Positions 45,617 through 57,799 of a stretch of DNA of 64,000 bases are shown piece by piece (the stretch's first letter is position 1; each line of letters opens with the position of its first letter). The stretch comes from Morchella semilibera. Its lineage: Eukaryota; Ascomycota; Pezizomycetes; Pezizales; Morchellaceae. The notes below the pieces were generated by a model. The model was given only the letters and a program-made list of their open reading frames with translations. It was not told the origin of the DNA and did no database searches. The DNA lies in contig WBVU01000003.1 in NCBI GenBank assembly GCA_009192285.1, positions 5,363,973 through 5,427,972 of the forward strand, given 5' to 3'. Made by a program: the position numbers and the translations under genes.

Positions 45617-48120
45617 AGTCGAAAAAAATTGAAAAAAAAAAAAACCTATGATGACCAGCTATCTCAGTGATAGTTGGGGGTGATGATGAGAGAGAAGGAA
45701 AAGTGGAAACTCGCGTATAACTGGAACTAATATACGAACAAAGAGAGGACAGGCAGGCGGCCAACTTTCAGGCAACCATACTTAAGGCCACACGCAAATA
45801 TCGTTTGTTCTCAAGCTCAATGTGTCACTAGCTTGCGTGTACTTACGGATAGCAGCACATGACGTATGTACATGTAGTGTAGGAACTTGAGTTGAAATCA
45901 GGAAATCAGGCAAACAGAGTGAAGTTTGTTCATACATAGATTGAACGTGTTATGCGCAAGACCAAACATTGTCGACTCCGACCGGGCACCACGTCAGACA
46001 GAGCAATTATCATCACCGTACAGATTTGTATACGGGCCTCTACTACATACATCCTAAGTACTCTCTATTCGCGAGATATTTGCCTCAAAATTCTCATTGA
46101 AATATATTTCCATTTGAATGTTGTCCAAGTCAATTACCTCTAACTGTTTTGGAGGACTACATGTAGCTTTCGTGGGCAACAGAGCGTTTATCCAATTATC
46201 GCCCAATCCAGACGTCACAATATCTACACATATGCCCATGGTTTCATGAAGTTTCTGAACACGGTTGCTATTGCATACCGTACAAAAAAAGCAGTCTTGG
46301 CGGTTTTTTGTACGCATGCAATATATCAGTCGTGTTCGGAAATGCTATGAAACTATTAGTACTATTGCTTCAACTGATCCAATCCTTGCATATTCCGCAA
46401 TTGGAATAACAAACCGAGTAGACTCACTCCGGTATGACTACATGTATCCTGGGATATGACTACATGAAACTCATAATTTGGAAACTAAGGGTTCGCATTT
46501 GTGACTGTATTTCGTTCAGTTCGATAGAGGTGGGTGTGAGTGGAATAAATGCCTACCTCTGGAGACAGAAGAAGAAATTTCAAAGTAGAGCTCTTGATGT
46601 GACATTTATGCTAAAGATACTATCAAGAAAGGTACATATAAAGTTTTTCTCTTCAATTCCTTGTGTTTGAACTTGCCTTCCTTAAACTTTACCCCCTTAC
46701 GTAGCTACAGAAAGACATGTGATTGCACTATGCTAGAGGCAGCGGCAGCCAACCTTTACGCTGGTATAGCTTCTGAATTGATGCCAAAAAAAAAAAAGAG
46801 GGGAGGTTTACAGAAACTAGAGCATGGACGACCTAGAGGCAGTATTACTTAAAACACTTTACCTCACAAGCTATGGTAGCTCTCTCCCAAAATCCAGGGC
46901 AATTATGGTATTTCCAATCCCCCGGATTTCATAGGGTTCAAGAGACACCATCCTCAGTCCAATTGACAAAGCAATGCTCTGAATTAGCGCCCGCTCTGTT
47001 TTACTCATGTACTATTGACCTCCGGCTCGATCTAGTGTGGTGTGGGGTTGGGGTTGGGATCGAGACTGTGGTGTTGAAAGGTACATGTACAGCCGCTTAT
47101 AATTATAAAACGCCAAGTCTTTATGTAATAACCTCGCAACCACGATCGCGACAGATGTTTATCTTCTTCATAGCATTATCCGGAGATTCTGACTGTTACA
47201 GTATGTGTGAAAAAAGAAGAGTACTACCAATACCGTATTCCTACCACATGCACATTGCTAGTGACCCCACTTGGTACTGTGTGTATTTATTTACCTTTAA
47301 GACTGGGCGCACCACTAGCCCAAGATTGACACAGCTGTGGTGAGAAGTCCGAGCTAGGCACCCAGATCTGATCGAAGGAGGGAGTTCCGTGAAGATATAT
47401 CACATCGACCTACATGATGAACTTTATTACCCCGACCTGGCCGGCATGCACCCCCACCCACCCCCCACCACCGGTGCAGTCAAGCTTCTGTCTGCTATCG
47501 ATCGACAGACAGAGGATCCTGCAGGTGCAGAGTACTAAAACGAACCTGCATATCCTAAAATTTCCCAGATTATTGTTGACGGTGAGATTCTGAACTATTG
47601 CAACCACGGCCAGCGTCAACAGACCTAACCCTACACTAGACCATTTTCTGTGTGGGGTTAGGATTCGGATCACCAAAACCTGCTCGTAATAGCAGAGGCA
47701 GACTGTTCTGAGGACTGAATATCTTGCAACGAGTAAAGTACATATCTATCAGAAAGTGACCATGCCAGCTGCAGAACTGAACGAAACATTAGCTGCACCC
47801 ACCTCGAAAACAAAAACTCATGTCAACTAAAAGCCCCTAACTCGAAAAACCTCTACTTTTCGACCCCAAAGTCTGGGACGTGAATTATATCCAACACTCA
47901 TCATGAACCTACATTTCCACTTTCCACGGCCATATATTATCAGAACGCCCCTCCACAGCTACCTACAAGTAACACAAGTAAGCGCCCATGCATGCTAAAA
48001 GAGACCCAGAGTTAAATACAAAAAAAACGAGCACCCAACAATGTCAACAAGGGAAATATATAAATAAAAAAAAAGAAGAAGAAAACTACAATCTTTTCCG
48101 GCACTAGAATTAAAAGACGC
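45617..48120. other. Intergenic region with hairpin and repeat relics
   Basis: No gene. It contains a palindromic hairpin at 46271-46321, a relic of the GGTAAGTCT foldback family near 47590-47635, an A-run near 46785 and four TACATGTA palindromes. Confidence 0.55.
46271..46321. repeat. Palindromic hairpin, TTGCATRC arms
   Basis: TTGCATACCGTACAAAAAA at the left pairs with TTTTTTGTACGCATGCAA at the right around AGCAGTCTTGGCGG. The core word CAGTCTTGGCGG resembles ACCGCCAAGACT near 59260 and CGCCAAG...CTTGGGTGT inside the foldback at 59871, so this is probably a dispersed family. Confidence 0.65.
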
Positions 48121-48207
48121 CCTAGCTACTCCCCACACACAGACAGTTCCAATCCGCGTGCAGAGAGACAAAAAAGAAGAGAGAGGGAAAAGAAAAGAAA
48201 AGACTCC

Positions 48208-50309
48208 TCAAAACCCATATCCACCAGGGTTTCCACCACCCCACACATACCCCACACCCCCACCCCCACTCCCACCCCCACCGCCGCCGCCATCCACCGC
48301 CGACGGCCCAGCAGCAAACGAATACCCACCCCCGAACCCTGGCGCCACCGGCGCCGGAGCCGGAGCCACCAGGGGGCCCTGAAACAGCCTCGCCCTCTTC
48401 TGCGGTGCCTCGTCCTCCGGCGGGGGCGCATGCACCGAGTGGTGCGTATACCTGAGCGACACCAGGCCCCTCCCCGCGCTCAACCTCAGCGAGATACTCC
48501 CGCCACACGGATATCTCGTCCTCTGCTGTGGCGCCGCATCTACACAAACACACCTGCATCAGCCACCAAAGCAACGAAGCAAACCATGATATCAGGACTT
48601 ACCATTTCCGTTTCCATTCACCTTGCTGCGGTCACGTGCACCCTCCTCACTGAGGTTACACACCCATCTCGCGCCGGGGGTGTGTTTGCCAGCTGCGATG
48701 CTCCACTGCGAGTGTGCAATGCGCCAGTGGAGGGAGTCGAGCGTTGCGATCTGGGCGACGAGGGAAACGCCGAACGACTTGAGCTGCGTGGGGCCGGGGG
48801 CGTGGCCGTATGTGGAGAGGGTGGAGACGGGGAGGGAGTATGATTCCTTGACGGGGCGGGGGATGAAGCCGGAGGTGGAGGAGCTGATGGCGTGGGTGAG
48901 GTGGGAGAGGAGGTCGGTGACTGTGGGGAGGTGGAGGAATGGCTGTTGTTGCTGCTTGGTGGTGTCTGAGTCTGTGAGGGCGGGGGAGGAGGGTGTCCGT
49001 TTTCGTTTTGGGGGGGAGTGGGAGGGGGTGTAGGTTAATGTCGGAGCGGCGAATGGGTGTGAGTATGTGGGCGGGAGTGGTGGGATATATGATTGTGATA
49101 CGGGAGGAGCTGGTGCCGGTTGCTGTATAGGATTAGGAGGTGACTGTAATGCGGGAGAGGGCTGCGGTGGTGCGGGAGTGGGCTGCGAGGAGTGAATGTC
49201 GGGTGCCTGGAGACTCTTTCGAGGACGACCACGACCCCGGCCAGACTGAGAGGATTGACTCGAGTTTACCGAGTATCTCGGGAGTGTGAGTTGAGCCTGG
49301 AAATGGTGAGTACGAGGAGGCGTATAGACAGTAGGTTCTGGCTGCGGAGGCGGAGGCGGAGGCGGAGGTGGTACTCGGGATCTTTGAGCTGTACTTGGTA
49401 ATGATAGTTTTACAATTAAACTTGGCCGATAGCCCGCTGTTGTCGTTGTTGCCTGTTCGCTCGGTCCCGTTCCGTGAGTTGGCGGTAGAGGCGGAAGATA
49501 TAACCCTTGCCGGTCATCTCTCGTCGACATCGGTATCGGCGACGGTAAAGTAACTGCGTAGGGTACATGGGCCGACTGTCCCCCGTATTCGCTCCCTCTC
49601 CTTCCGTCAGCTCCATTAGTACCACCGCCGCCATTGACATTGCCATTATCGCCCTGGCCCAGCCATTCAAACCCTCCGTCGACCATACTTCCGTAGTCCC
49701 CATCAACAAATTGCTCATGGCTCTCCATCCCCACGCCCATCTCCCTCTCCTGCACTCCCGTCCCAGCAGCAGTAGCAGCAGCAGTATGGAAACGGCCCAT
49801 ATCCTCCGCGCAGCGACCCTCTCCGCCGAGAACCCCAACGCCCCCCGTATCCGCCTCCCTCCCCAACCTCTTGAGCTCCCTCCTCACCGTCGTCTCCGAC
49901 GGGATCCACTGCCTCCCCCTACGATTACGCGTCTGCACGGCCCTGAGCTCCGCGGGGGTCAGCAACGCCAGATACGGCGGGACCTGCCCCCCCTGCATCC
50001 CCGAGTCGTGCTCCACCTCCCCACTCCCACTCTCCGACGTTGCCGTGGCCTCCGGGGTCAGCAGTGCGGACAGGTCCAGCTGTATAGGCCCATGACTGTT
50101 ATTTGTCGACTGGCGCTTCTTTCTGCCGCGCGGGCGTCTGACGGGTGCGCCGGGGTGCTCAGCGAGCCAGACGGGGAGGGCGCGGCGGAGGAGGATGTAG
50201 CCGGGGGAGGAGGAGGAGGAGGAGGGGGTCGTGGCGGAGGTGAGTCGGCGTGGTGGAAGGTGCGGATTAGGATGCCGCCGTAGGAGAAGGCGCGTTCAAT
50301 TATTGCCAT
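48208..50309 (-). CDS. AT-hook, proline-rich nuclear protein with a frame interruption
   Basis: A long minus-strand gene of unrecognised family. The 5' part starts MAIIERAFSYGGILIRTFHH at 50309. The frame then continues, one base displaced, through YILLRRALPVWLAEHPGAPV, the basic RRPRGRKKR, a long Pro/Ser/Gln-rich region, an AT-hook GRGRGRPRK, and a conserved-looking C-terminal block (PRPVKESYSLPVS, LKSFGVSLVAQIATLDSLHW) to 48603. An intron at 48602-48540 joins a last exon (48539-48208) ending GGGNPGGYGF. The displacement falls in a (CCT)n/C5 run near 50205-50235 with no intron signals, so one base seems missing there, either by mutation or by assembly error. AT-hooks bind the minor groove of AT-rich DNA, so a chromatin or transcription role is inferred. 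Confidence 0.6.
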
Positions 50310-50338
50310 TGGAGCGCGGGTGCGGGTGTGGATGCAGA

Positions 50339-50392
50339 TGGCGGGTGCGGGTGCGGGTGCGGGTCGGGGTCGGGGTCGGGGTCGGGGGAGCG
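50339..50392. repeat. GCGGGT / CGGGGT minisatellite
   Basis: Consecutive GCGGGT then CGGGGT hexamers directly upstream of the AT-hook gene's ATG. On the plus strand the runs of four G could form a G-quadruplex in its promoter or leader. Confidence 0.7.
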
Positions 50393-51181
50393 TGTGCTCA
50401 TCGAGTGAGGGGGGGTGTTGTTGTCTGTTGTGTAGTCGGGGGTGTGGTGTTGGGACCGGTAGACTGTCTTCCAGTCTGCTGGACTCGACCCGGGGGGGAG
50501 GGATTGTTACACAAAGGCGGTGGAATGTTTTGTGGCTGTGAAATTAAATGTGGCACGTGCATGTTACACAAGGGTTGGCTGGACAACGGTGTAGTTACAT
50601 TACATAAGCACAAGAGCTACTGTACTATGTAAGCAATAAGACATGCATTGGGGTCTTCTCCCGTATTCATTCATGTATCTATTGGATCTACCCATTCCAG
50701 ATTATCAAACCATCCACAGTCATTCCATTCTATCGATGAGCTGCTTTCTATCCAGAGTCGATAGGTACGTACAACCAACCCCATTCGTTCCCCAATCTGT
50801 GCTCACCTCTAACAATACTAATCCTACAAGGCTACAATTAATCCCCAATGGATATTTACGGTGACATGGCAACCCCCCCCACACTTTCAATCAACAGCCA
50901 TTGATTGGTCTGTACAGCACTGTCAGACATGCATCCTGTTTTACTGGGACCGGGGTAGCTATAGCTATCTACGTAGATAACTTTGCTACCCACTGTAATT
51001 CTTGTAAATTTCACAGTGAGTACAAGGCTTAGATAGAGATACAGAGATATTACTCTAACTATAGCTATAGATACAGGTTTTATGATTACAGCCACGTAAT
51101 TGAATTACCCCCTAATTCTCCCCACATGAGAACACAAGCTTCACCACCTCCACTGTACCATCGACCAGATCCCAAACACAA
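50393..51181. other. Divergent intergenic region
   Basis: Shared promoter region between the minus-strand AT-hook gene and the plus-strand P450. A perfect palindrome-like block TAGCTATAGCTATCTACGTA lies near 50955-50975. No gene. Confidence 0.5.
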
Positions 51182-53069
51182 ATGGCAGGCCATCTAGCAG
51201 TATTGTCCCTCATCTACGACACTCTCAAGACCCACGCAATCACCGCCGTTCTCCTCCTGTTCGTGACCAGTGTCATCTACGACCTCTACCTGCATCCCCT
51301 CGCCCGCTTCCCTGGCCCGGTACTGTCCAGTCCAGTCCACCCCGCCCTGCCCCCGTCCCACCAAGCACACAGCTAACTAGTACTTGTACTTGACCAGTTC
51401 TGGGCCCACGTGACACGCTTCTACTGGGTCAACGTGCTCATCAGCGGCCAACAGCACCTCAGAACCCATGCGCTGCACCAGAAATACGGTATGTAGAATA
51501 CCTCTACCCAACGCACCAGATAGCTATATGCTCACATCACCAACCAGGCCCCGTGGTCAGAATCGCCCCAAATACACTCTCCTTCTCCTCCCACCTCGCC
51601 ATAAAGACAATCTACGGCCGTGGCGCCTCCTCGCTCGCAAAGCCCGACGGCCCGGGCAGCGGCTTCCTCCCCGCCGGTGACCCGCCCATCTTCTTCGCAA
51701 ACGAGCCAGCCCTGCACGCGCGTGTGCGGCGCAATATCGCCCATGCTGTTTGTTGCCTCCTCCCTGCAATAATACTCTACTCTAGTTGGATACTGACGAG
51801 AAGCTAGTACTCGATGACGTCTGTGGCGCAGATGGAGCCCTCTGTGGCCGCGCTGGTGCAAGAGTTTATACGGAAGATTGACAGCTTCGCCGGGACGGGT
51901 GAGGTGTTTGATCTGGTCGAGTGGGTGAACCATCTCACCTTCGACTTGATCGGCGAACTTGGGTATGGGAACAGGTTTGGATTTATGGAGAAGGGGTGCG
52001 ATGTGAATGGGTACCAGGAGGCAATGCATGTAAGTCGATCAATCTGTAGACTTCCCCAGCTACGTGGATTCAATTCTGATGGAAACAGCATGTTTCACCT
52101 TTTTCATTGACTCTGTCCGCGTTTCCGGCCCTGAGACGGATACTAGAGTCAGTAGCAGCGCGCCTTCCGCCCCCAAAGTCCCCCAGGGGTGTTCACCATC
52201 TCCTCACTGTAAGCCCACCCCCACAACCCCCACAACATATCTAATATTCCCCTCCAGATCGCCAACGCCATCATCACCGAACGCGGCGCCTCCCCCACCC
52301 CTCTCAGAAAAAAGGACCTCCTCGGCGGCTTCCTCGCCTCCAAATGCTCCACCGGCGACCCCCTCTCCCCCAGCATCATCCTCTGGGAAGTCATGGCCAC
52401 CCTTGTGGCTGGCGCTGACACCACCGCCGCCTTCATCCAGGGCCTCAGTTACTACCTCCTCCAGCACCCGCCGGCCCTCCAGCGCCTTCAGCGCGAACTA
52501 GACACCCACAGCCCTGCAACCTACGCGGACACGCTGCCGCTCGAGTATTTCCAAGCGGTTGTCAAGGAGACGCTGCGCCTGTCGCCATCCATTGGGTCCA
52601 TGTTCCCGCGATTGGTGCCCAGTGGCGGCGCGGAGCTCCTGCCAGGCGTGTGGGTGCCCGGCGGCACCGTGGTTGGCGTCAACAACTGGGTCGTGGGACG
52701 GGACAAGAGCCTGTACGGAGAGGATGCGATGGAGTTTCGGCCCGAGAGGTGGCTAGAGGATGTGGGGAAGGCGAAGGCGAGGTTTGCGGAGTTTGAGTTT
52801 GCGTTTGGTAGTGGTGATCGAGTGTAAGTCCCCATTCCCCCTTCCTTTTGTTGATGACAGTGAGCTAATGGCATGTAGGTGCATTGGGAGGAATGTGGCC
52901 ATGATGGAGATTTGTAGGGTGGTGCCGAGGCTGTTTGCGGGGTTTGAGATGGAGATGGTGGAGCCAGAAAAAGCCGTGGGTTGAGACGGCGGGGCTGTTT
53001 CTGTTTAAGAGCGGGTTGAAGGTGAGGGCGAGGAGGAGGACCGAGGGCACTTGGGCTGTTGGGGGATAA
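51182..53069 (+). CDS. Cytochrome P450 monooxygenase, C-terminal frame interrupted
   Basis: Microsomal haem-thiolate monooxygenase. Exons 51182-51319, 51398-51488, 51548-51747, 51808-52029, 52089-52208, 52258-52823 and 52879-52984 give 480 residues in the open reading. An N-terminal membrane anchor (ITAVLLLFVTSVIYDLYL) is followed by the HPLARFPGP hinge. The I-helix motif is AGADTTA, the K-helix ETLR, then FRPERW and the haem loop FAFGSGDRVCIGR, completed across the last intron. The layout resembles the pisatin demethylase / benzoate hydroxylase-like group. The open frame stops after MVEPEKAVG at 52984, but the next frame continues WVETAGLFLFKSGLKVRAR to a stop at 53069. An extra A in the A-run at 52968-52972 accounts for this, since EPEKPW is the family motif. 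Mutation or homopolymer error. Confidence 0.87.
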
Positions 53070-53834
53070 TGTAGGCGGGATATCATGTAGTTAGTTATTC
53101 CGTCGAAGCTGCGCGTGAAGAATAAATTTGCCCGATTTGGGATCTAGACAAAGGAAATAGATGCAGACTGACGCAATAGCCAACGGGATAGCTTACTCTA
53201 GATGGTTATCAAAAGCCTGGTTGGTTACTCTTATCGCCAATCGCTCTGTAGGTAAATACCAGTGGAGGACTTTACGTAAGCGATCGAACACGTCCTATCG
53301 CCTAGCAGACCGAATTTGATATTCTATCGAATAGAACGGCGGGCCCCTCTATCTGTTCTTTCTACCCACCGCCATAAAGTAGAGAAAGAGACGAGGGCTA
53401 CATGTACTATAGCTAGGGTACTCCCGTCAATACACCTACATCTTCCTCTAATGCCGGTATACGTGTAGTGACATGATGTCACCGGCTTTCCCCCATACTG
53501 TGATATCAAAAGATACCCCGATCCGCTCTACAACTTTGTGTGTGTGACATGGCATCAGTTAAGGGCTTGGTTGTTTCTCGCCTACGACAGAGTTCTGTGG
53601 TTCGGAAGTTAGAATCCCTGTGGACCATCAACCCCCCAGCGTCCTTAGTAATCTACAGTGGGGCTCTGGCAGGTAGACTTCACCGGCTATCTATCGGATG
53701 GTAGCAATTGCTAACTGGCCAACAGGAATCTTACAATATCAAGCAGAAAACAACTCCATTACTATACCTAAAACGCAATAACCAAACATCGTGACAAAAA
53801 GACTCATTACACCCATCAATTCCCACACACACAT
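53070..53834. other. Convergent spacer
   Basis: Between the P450 and hemerythrin-like 3' ends; one TACATGTA near 53398; no gene seen. Confidence 0.5.
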
Positions 53835-54754
53835 TCACAACCCACCCAAGCTCTCCGTAGTCCTCTGCTTCTCCCTCGGAAACTTCCTAAACATATCCGC
53901 CAGCACATCCACGGGCATAGCCAGCAGCCCCACGACCGTCTCATAAGGCGGCCTATTCGGCAACCACGGGTGTCCCCTCGTCGGGACAAACATCTTTGTC
54001 CGTGAGAAGGACAGCGCAAGCTCCTGGGACCTGCTCTTGCCGCCCAGCTGGCCCTCGGGCTTCGCCTGCGCCAGCGCCGCCTCGAGCAGGGGGAGCTCCT
54101 CCTGCTCCTCCGCGCGCATGTGCTGCTTCAGCTCCTCCATGAGCTCCACCAGCTGCGGGCGGAACTCCTTCGACCGCGGGTACAGACGCTGAAAGTGTTC
54201 TAGGTGCTCCTTTGTCTTTTGCGCGCGGTGCGGCAAATCAATAAGCCATCAGCACAGGTTCAATGTTAGCTTACCCACCCACCCACGCCTGGGGGGTGGG
54301 GGAAGGGAAGAAGCAGAAGAAGCAGAAGAAGACTACACAGCAACAGCAACAGACACAGTAGCTATCTGACCTTCTGATGCGAGTCCCTATCCTTATCCGC
54401 CATCTGCTTCCCACGTGCGCCCAGATAGCGCTCGTAAGCCGGATACAGGACGATCTCCTCGCCGACGGCGTGTCTAGCCAGCTCCCACGTCAACTGGTTC
54501 TGCCAGCGGCTCTTGCTATCGTAATCCTTCTCGTCCAGGGCCATTATGCGGCCATAGTAATCCTCGAGCTCGCGGTGGTCGTGCGTTATCGCCGCCGTGA
54601 TGGTGGGGTCGTCAGGGAGCCGTGCCAAGTAGCGGACCTGCCCAGCGGCCGGAGAAGGAGCCACCACCACCACCACCCCACACCGTGATAGGAGTGAGAG
54701 CGTTCTGCTGCTGCTGCTGCTAGTCGGGCGGAGCTGGTACGCGAGACGGAACAT
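53835..54754 (-). CDS. Hemerythrin-like HHE-domain protein, probably mitochondrial
   Basis: Two exons (minus strand 54754-54371 and 54215-53835) give 254 residues. The N-terminal 45 residues are rich in Arg, Ser and Leu, without acids (MFRLAYQLRPTSSSSSRTLS), then QVRYLA, a likely mitochondrial presequence. The core has metal-ligand candidates of the HHE cation-binding fold: H58/H60 (THDHRELEDYY), H95 and E99 (LARHAVGEE), H132/H135 (KEHLEHF, formed just after the splice) and H160 and E164 (KQHMRAEEQEELP). Such proteins bind a di-iron site; roles in iron, oxygen or nitric oxide handling are known for relatives but not shown here. The donor is GTCAGA rather than the usual GTAAGT, so the exon-1 end is slightly less certain. 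An upstream TTG would extend it; I chose the first ATG. Confidence 0.82.
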
Positions 54755-55676
54755 TCTGATTCTCTTTTTCTTTCTTTTTTCCTTTACTTTTTTCTTTCCC
54801 CTCAACTAATTGCGAATATGTATAATAACAACAATGATAATTGGACTATGGCAGAGAGGGCCAAACGCAGCAAATCAGTGGTTATTGGGGGAGAGGAGCC
54901 TGAAGGCTGAAACGTGGGCCGGGGTTATACTTTATCTATTTTGCACCTCCCCCACAGCCAGTGGGGCTGGGCCGGGCTGATGTGTGATCTTCACGACCAT
55001 GTCTCAACGTCATGATATTCCATGTATGTAGGCCGCGGAGATGTCTGTCGATCGAGCGAGAGAGAACGCGGTAAACGGCTATGTATGCACTCTACTCGGG
55101 TGCATAGCAGCTGAAGCCTGCGCGTGTCCATCCGTTGGATCAGTGCTGGGACGCCAAGATGTTCTGCGCAGCCAGATTGTTCCTTACGATTGGTTCCTCG
55201 CTGGTGGGTGGATCCATGGAGAAGACGAGAGGCACCCGAGTACCTTGTAGGCTGCAGGCTGTCGCTAGGTTGCAATGCAGTATGTATGCATCGATATTCC
55301 ACGAGTCAGAACTCTGGTACTGTTGGGCAGGTTAGTGCCAAGGATGAGAAGGGCAGCTGAGCCTGGAAAAAAGAAAACAAAAGCCTTGATATGCATGTAA
55401 GTACTCTACTCCACCTATCAAAATATGCTACATATATGTGCTGGTAATTGCATACTATGCGTGGCCATAGGTAGATATGCCCTACATGTCTTGAAAACTT
55501 TACTAATCAAAAGAACCCGCGGCTACCTCAAAAGCACAACAACTGGGCATCTTGTTCTATAGGTATATATATGACTGTGGCTATAACGAGTGATTTTCCA
55601 TGACCACAGCCACACCCTCCTGAAATAATTGTAAAGTTAGATCACACGAATAACAATATCTCAATATGGCTGATGC
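54755..55676. other. Intergenic region, no gene seen
   Basis: Upstream of the hemerythrin-like gene: T-rich leader then mixed sequence. Overlapping short frames at 55041-55360 have no motif support. Confidence 0.5.
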
Positions 55677-56583
55677 CTAAACTCTCTTCACAGTGAACCT
55701 CAGCCACCCAGCATTCTCACGTCCCTCAGCCCCCTCTGGCAGCTCGATGGGCGTAAAGGTCCCATCAACCTCCCAATCCCCGTCAATCTCGTCATTCCAG
55801 AATTTACTAAAAGTCTCCATATCATGTCTATACATTTTCCCTTTAAGCATGTGAACCGTATGGTTGAACTCTCCCGGGACAGAGCTTCCCCCCTGTCTCC
55901 CAATAATCATCGATCCCTTCTTGGGATTAAGGATCTTGGCAATCCTCTTTGCCGCGCGTACCTGATCATCGAATGTGAACAAGTGCAGGAAGGATCCAAC
56001 ATGGACAATGTCAATCTGGCCCTCAATGCTCTTGAGCGGGGACGCCTCTGATTCATCAAAGACATCAGCCGGGGCGAGGAATTTGGCCTCTATCTTTTCC
56101 TTGTCCAAGAAAAGGTCATAACCCATGTCGATGAACTCGGCCTTCAGGTCCGAGCCATAGATGTTGCCCGAGGGTGCACCGTCGACGATGAGCTTCCTGA
56201 TATCCTGCCCAAAGCAGCACCCAAGGTCGAGCAGCTTCTCGCCTGATTTGACACGGGACACGACTTCGTCGTAGACCGGCGACTCTGAGATTGAAAAGTC
56301 TAGGAAGCGGAAGGAACCGATGCATGGGTAGGGGAAGACTTTTAGGGCATTGTCGCGCTGTTGAGAATAACACGATGTTAGAGTGTATGTAGTTTATAAT
56401 AGAATAATAGGCATGGGGGGGGGGGGAACTTACCACAGATATAATGTGAGGTATGATTTCATCTTCTGCAAGGTCGGTGTGCTTCTTGAACACCTCAAGT
56501 GCAACGGGTGAAAATGAGGAGGGTTCGGGAATGTACCACAACGGGTTGAATTTTGGGGGTTCCACTTTTTGAGCCTCGGTCAT
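55677..56583 (-). CDS. AusD-like SAM-dependent methyltransferase
   Basis: Two exons (minus strand 56583-56434 and 56357-55677) give 276 residues. The N-terminus reads MTEAQKVEPPKFNPLWYIPE. The splice joins IISV to RDNALKVFPYPCIGSFRFLD. SAM-binding motif I is LLDLGCCFGQDIRKL, followed by GSDLKAEFIDMGYDLFLD, DIVHVGSFLHLF and the C-terminal GWLRFTVKRV. LDLGCCFGQD with the N-terminal PFPCIG-like block is characteristic of the methyltransferase group that includes AusD of the austinol pathway. Members occur both in secondary-metabolite clusters and alone; here no polyketide, peptide or terpene synthase is present in the window, so the substrate is unknown. The intron contains a G-run. Confidence 0.87.
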
Positions 56584-56673
56584 TTTTTTTTTTTTTTTTG
56601 GTTTGGTCTTGGTTTGGTTTCTGTCTCGGTATTGTTTGTTGCTGATATGGATATCAATGGGGCTTGACCCGTC

Positions 56674-56681
56674 TTTTTATA
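56674..56681 (-). promoter_or_regulatory. Candidate TATA box of the methyltransferase
   Basis: TATAAAAA on the minus strand, 90 bases upstream of the ATG, after which a pyrimidine-rich leader leads to a T-run just before the start codon. Confidence 0.5.
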
Positions 56682-56699
56682 AGAGTCTCTTAATACCGA

Positions 56700-57799
56700 A
56701 GTAACTCCACAGACTCCGCAATCTCCGCTTGAGGTACGTACCTGGCCTTCCGTTGTAGCCGGATTAGAAAATACATATACTCATTTTTTCCCCCCCAGGT
56801 TAATCGAGCAAGGGTGAAGGTTCTGACTCAAGCACCCTAATAGATGGGTACATGTACGGTACAATGTACATACCTAATATAAATGTACGTTTTCGATATA
56901 GAGTCTTGTCTGTCTCGTTGCTTTGATTCAGTGGACACGCACTCTGATTTATTTGTGATATAAAGTGCTGGCCATATGATGATTGAAGTGATGTGGTTAA
57001 TGCATGAATGGGTTATGGTTGGCATAAAGTACATGTAGAAGAAGTAGTGGCCACAAAACCTTAAATCGAGTAGGTAATCGCCAAGACTAAAGGTGTGGGG
57101 GAAAAAAACATAAGCACTCTTGGCAACCTAAGTAGCGATGATCTGGGGAATAGTAATATTACTAAACACGCGCAACCGCTCTAAACGTTGGGCGTACCAG
57201 TAGTCACTCATGCTCATCAACCACGCAATAGGACAAATTTCAATTGGTTCCCCCCCACAAAGCAGGCATCTTAATCTGTAGTAGGCGACTTTATTGATTT
57301 CGAGCCATCTATTCGTTTAGGCCTAAGATGCATATCACAGACGTACGTTGTCCACTTATGTGCGTACATACATGAGTACTTTAAAATAATCACTGCGCAA
57401 TTTCGTCTGATACCATACATACATGTATATAGCTAGATATCAGTTCTGCGCAGGTTTAGAGAATGGCTATCTCTAAGACAGAATGGCTTGAAATCAGCCA
57501 TGCAATGATGTATGCACGTCGTCAGTTGGTGATTATACCTGGTGAATGGGATGGATTCTCCGACAACTCATTACACTCAATTTTCATATAGATTGGTCAA
57601 AATAGAAATGCATGTAAATCTTACTCAACTTGGTCCACTGATACTGGCCATTAACCATTTGGCTTTTCATATCATCCTCCTTTGAGTCAGAAGAAGATAA
57701 CAAAACCGCCGTGGCTTTGGAAGTGAAACCGGGGGGTTGTTGATATCAGACCGTGCGCGAAGCTGCACATGACATGCGCAGTCGTACCCTTGCTAATTG
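56700..57799. other. Divergent intergenic region
   Basis: Between the methyltransferase and the small zinc-finger gene. AT-rich, with TACATGTA at about 56848, 57030 and 57419. No gene seen. Confidence 0.5.
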
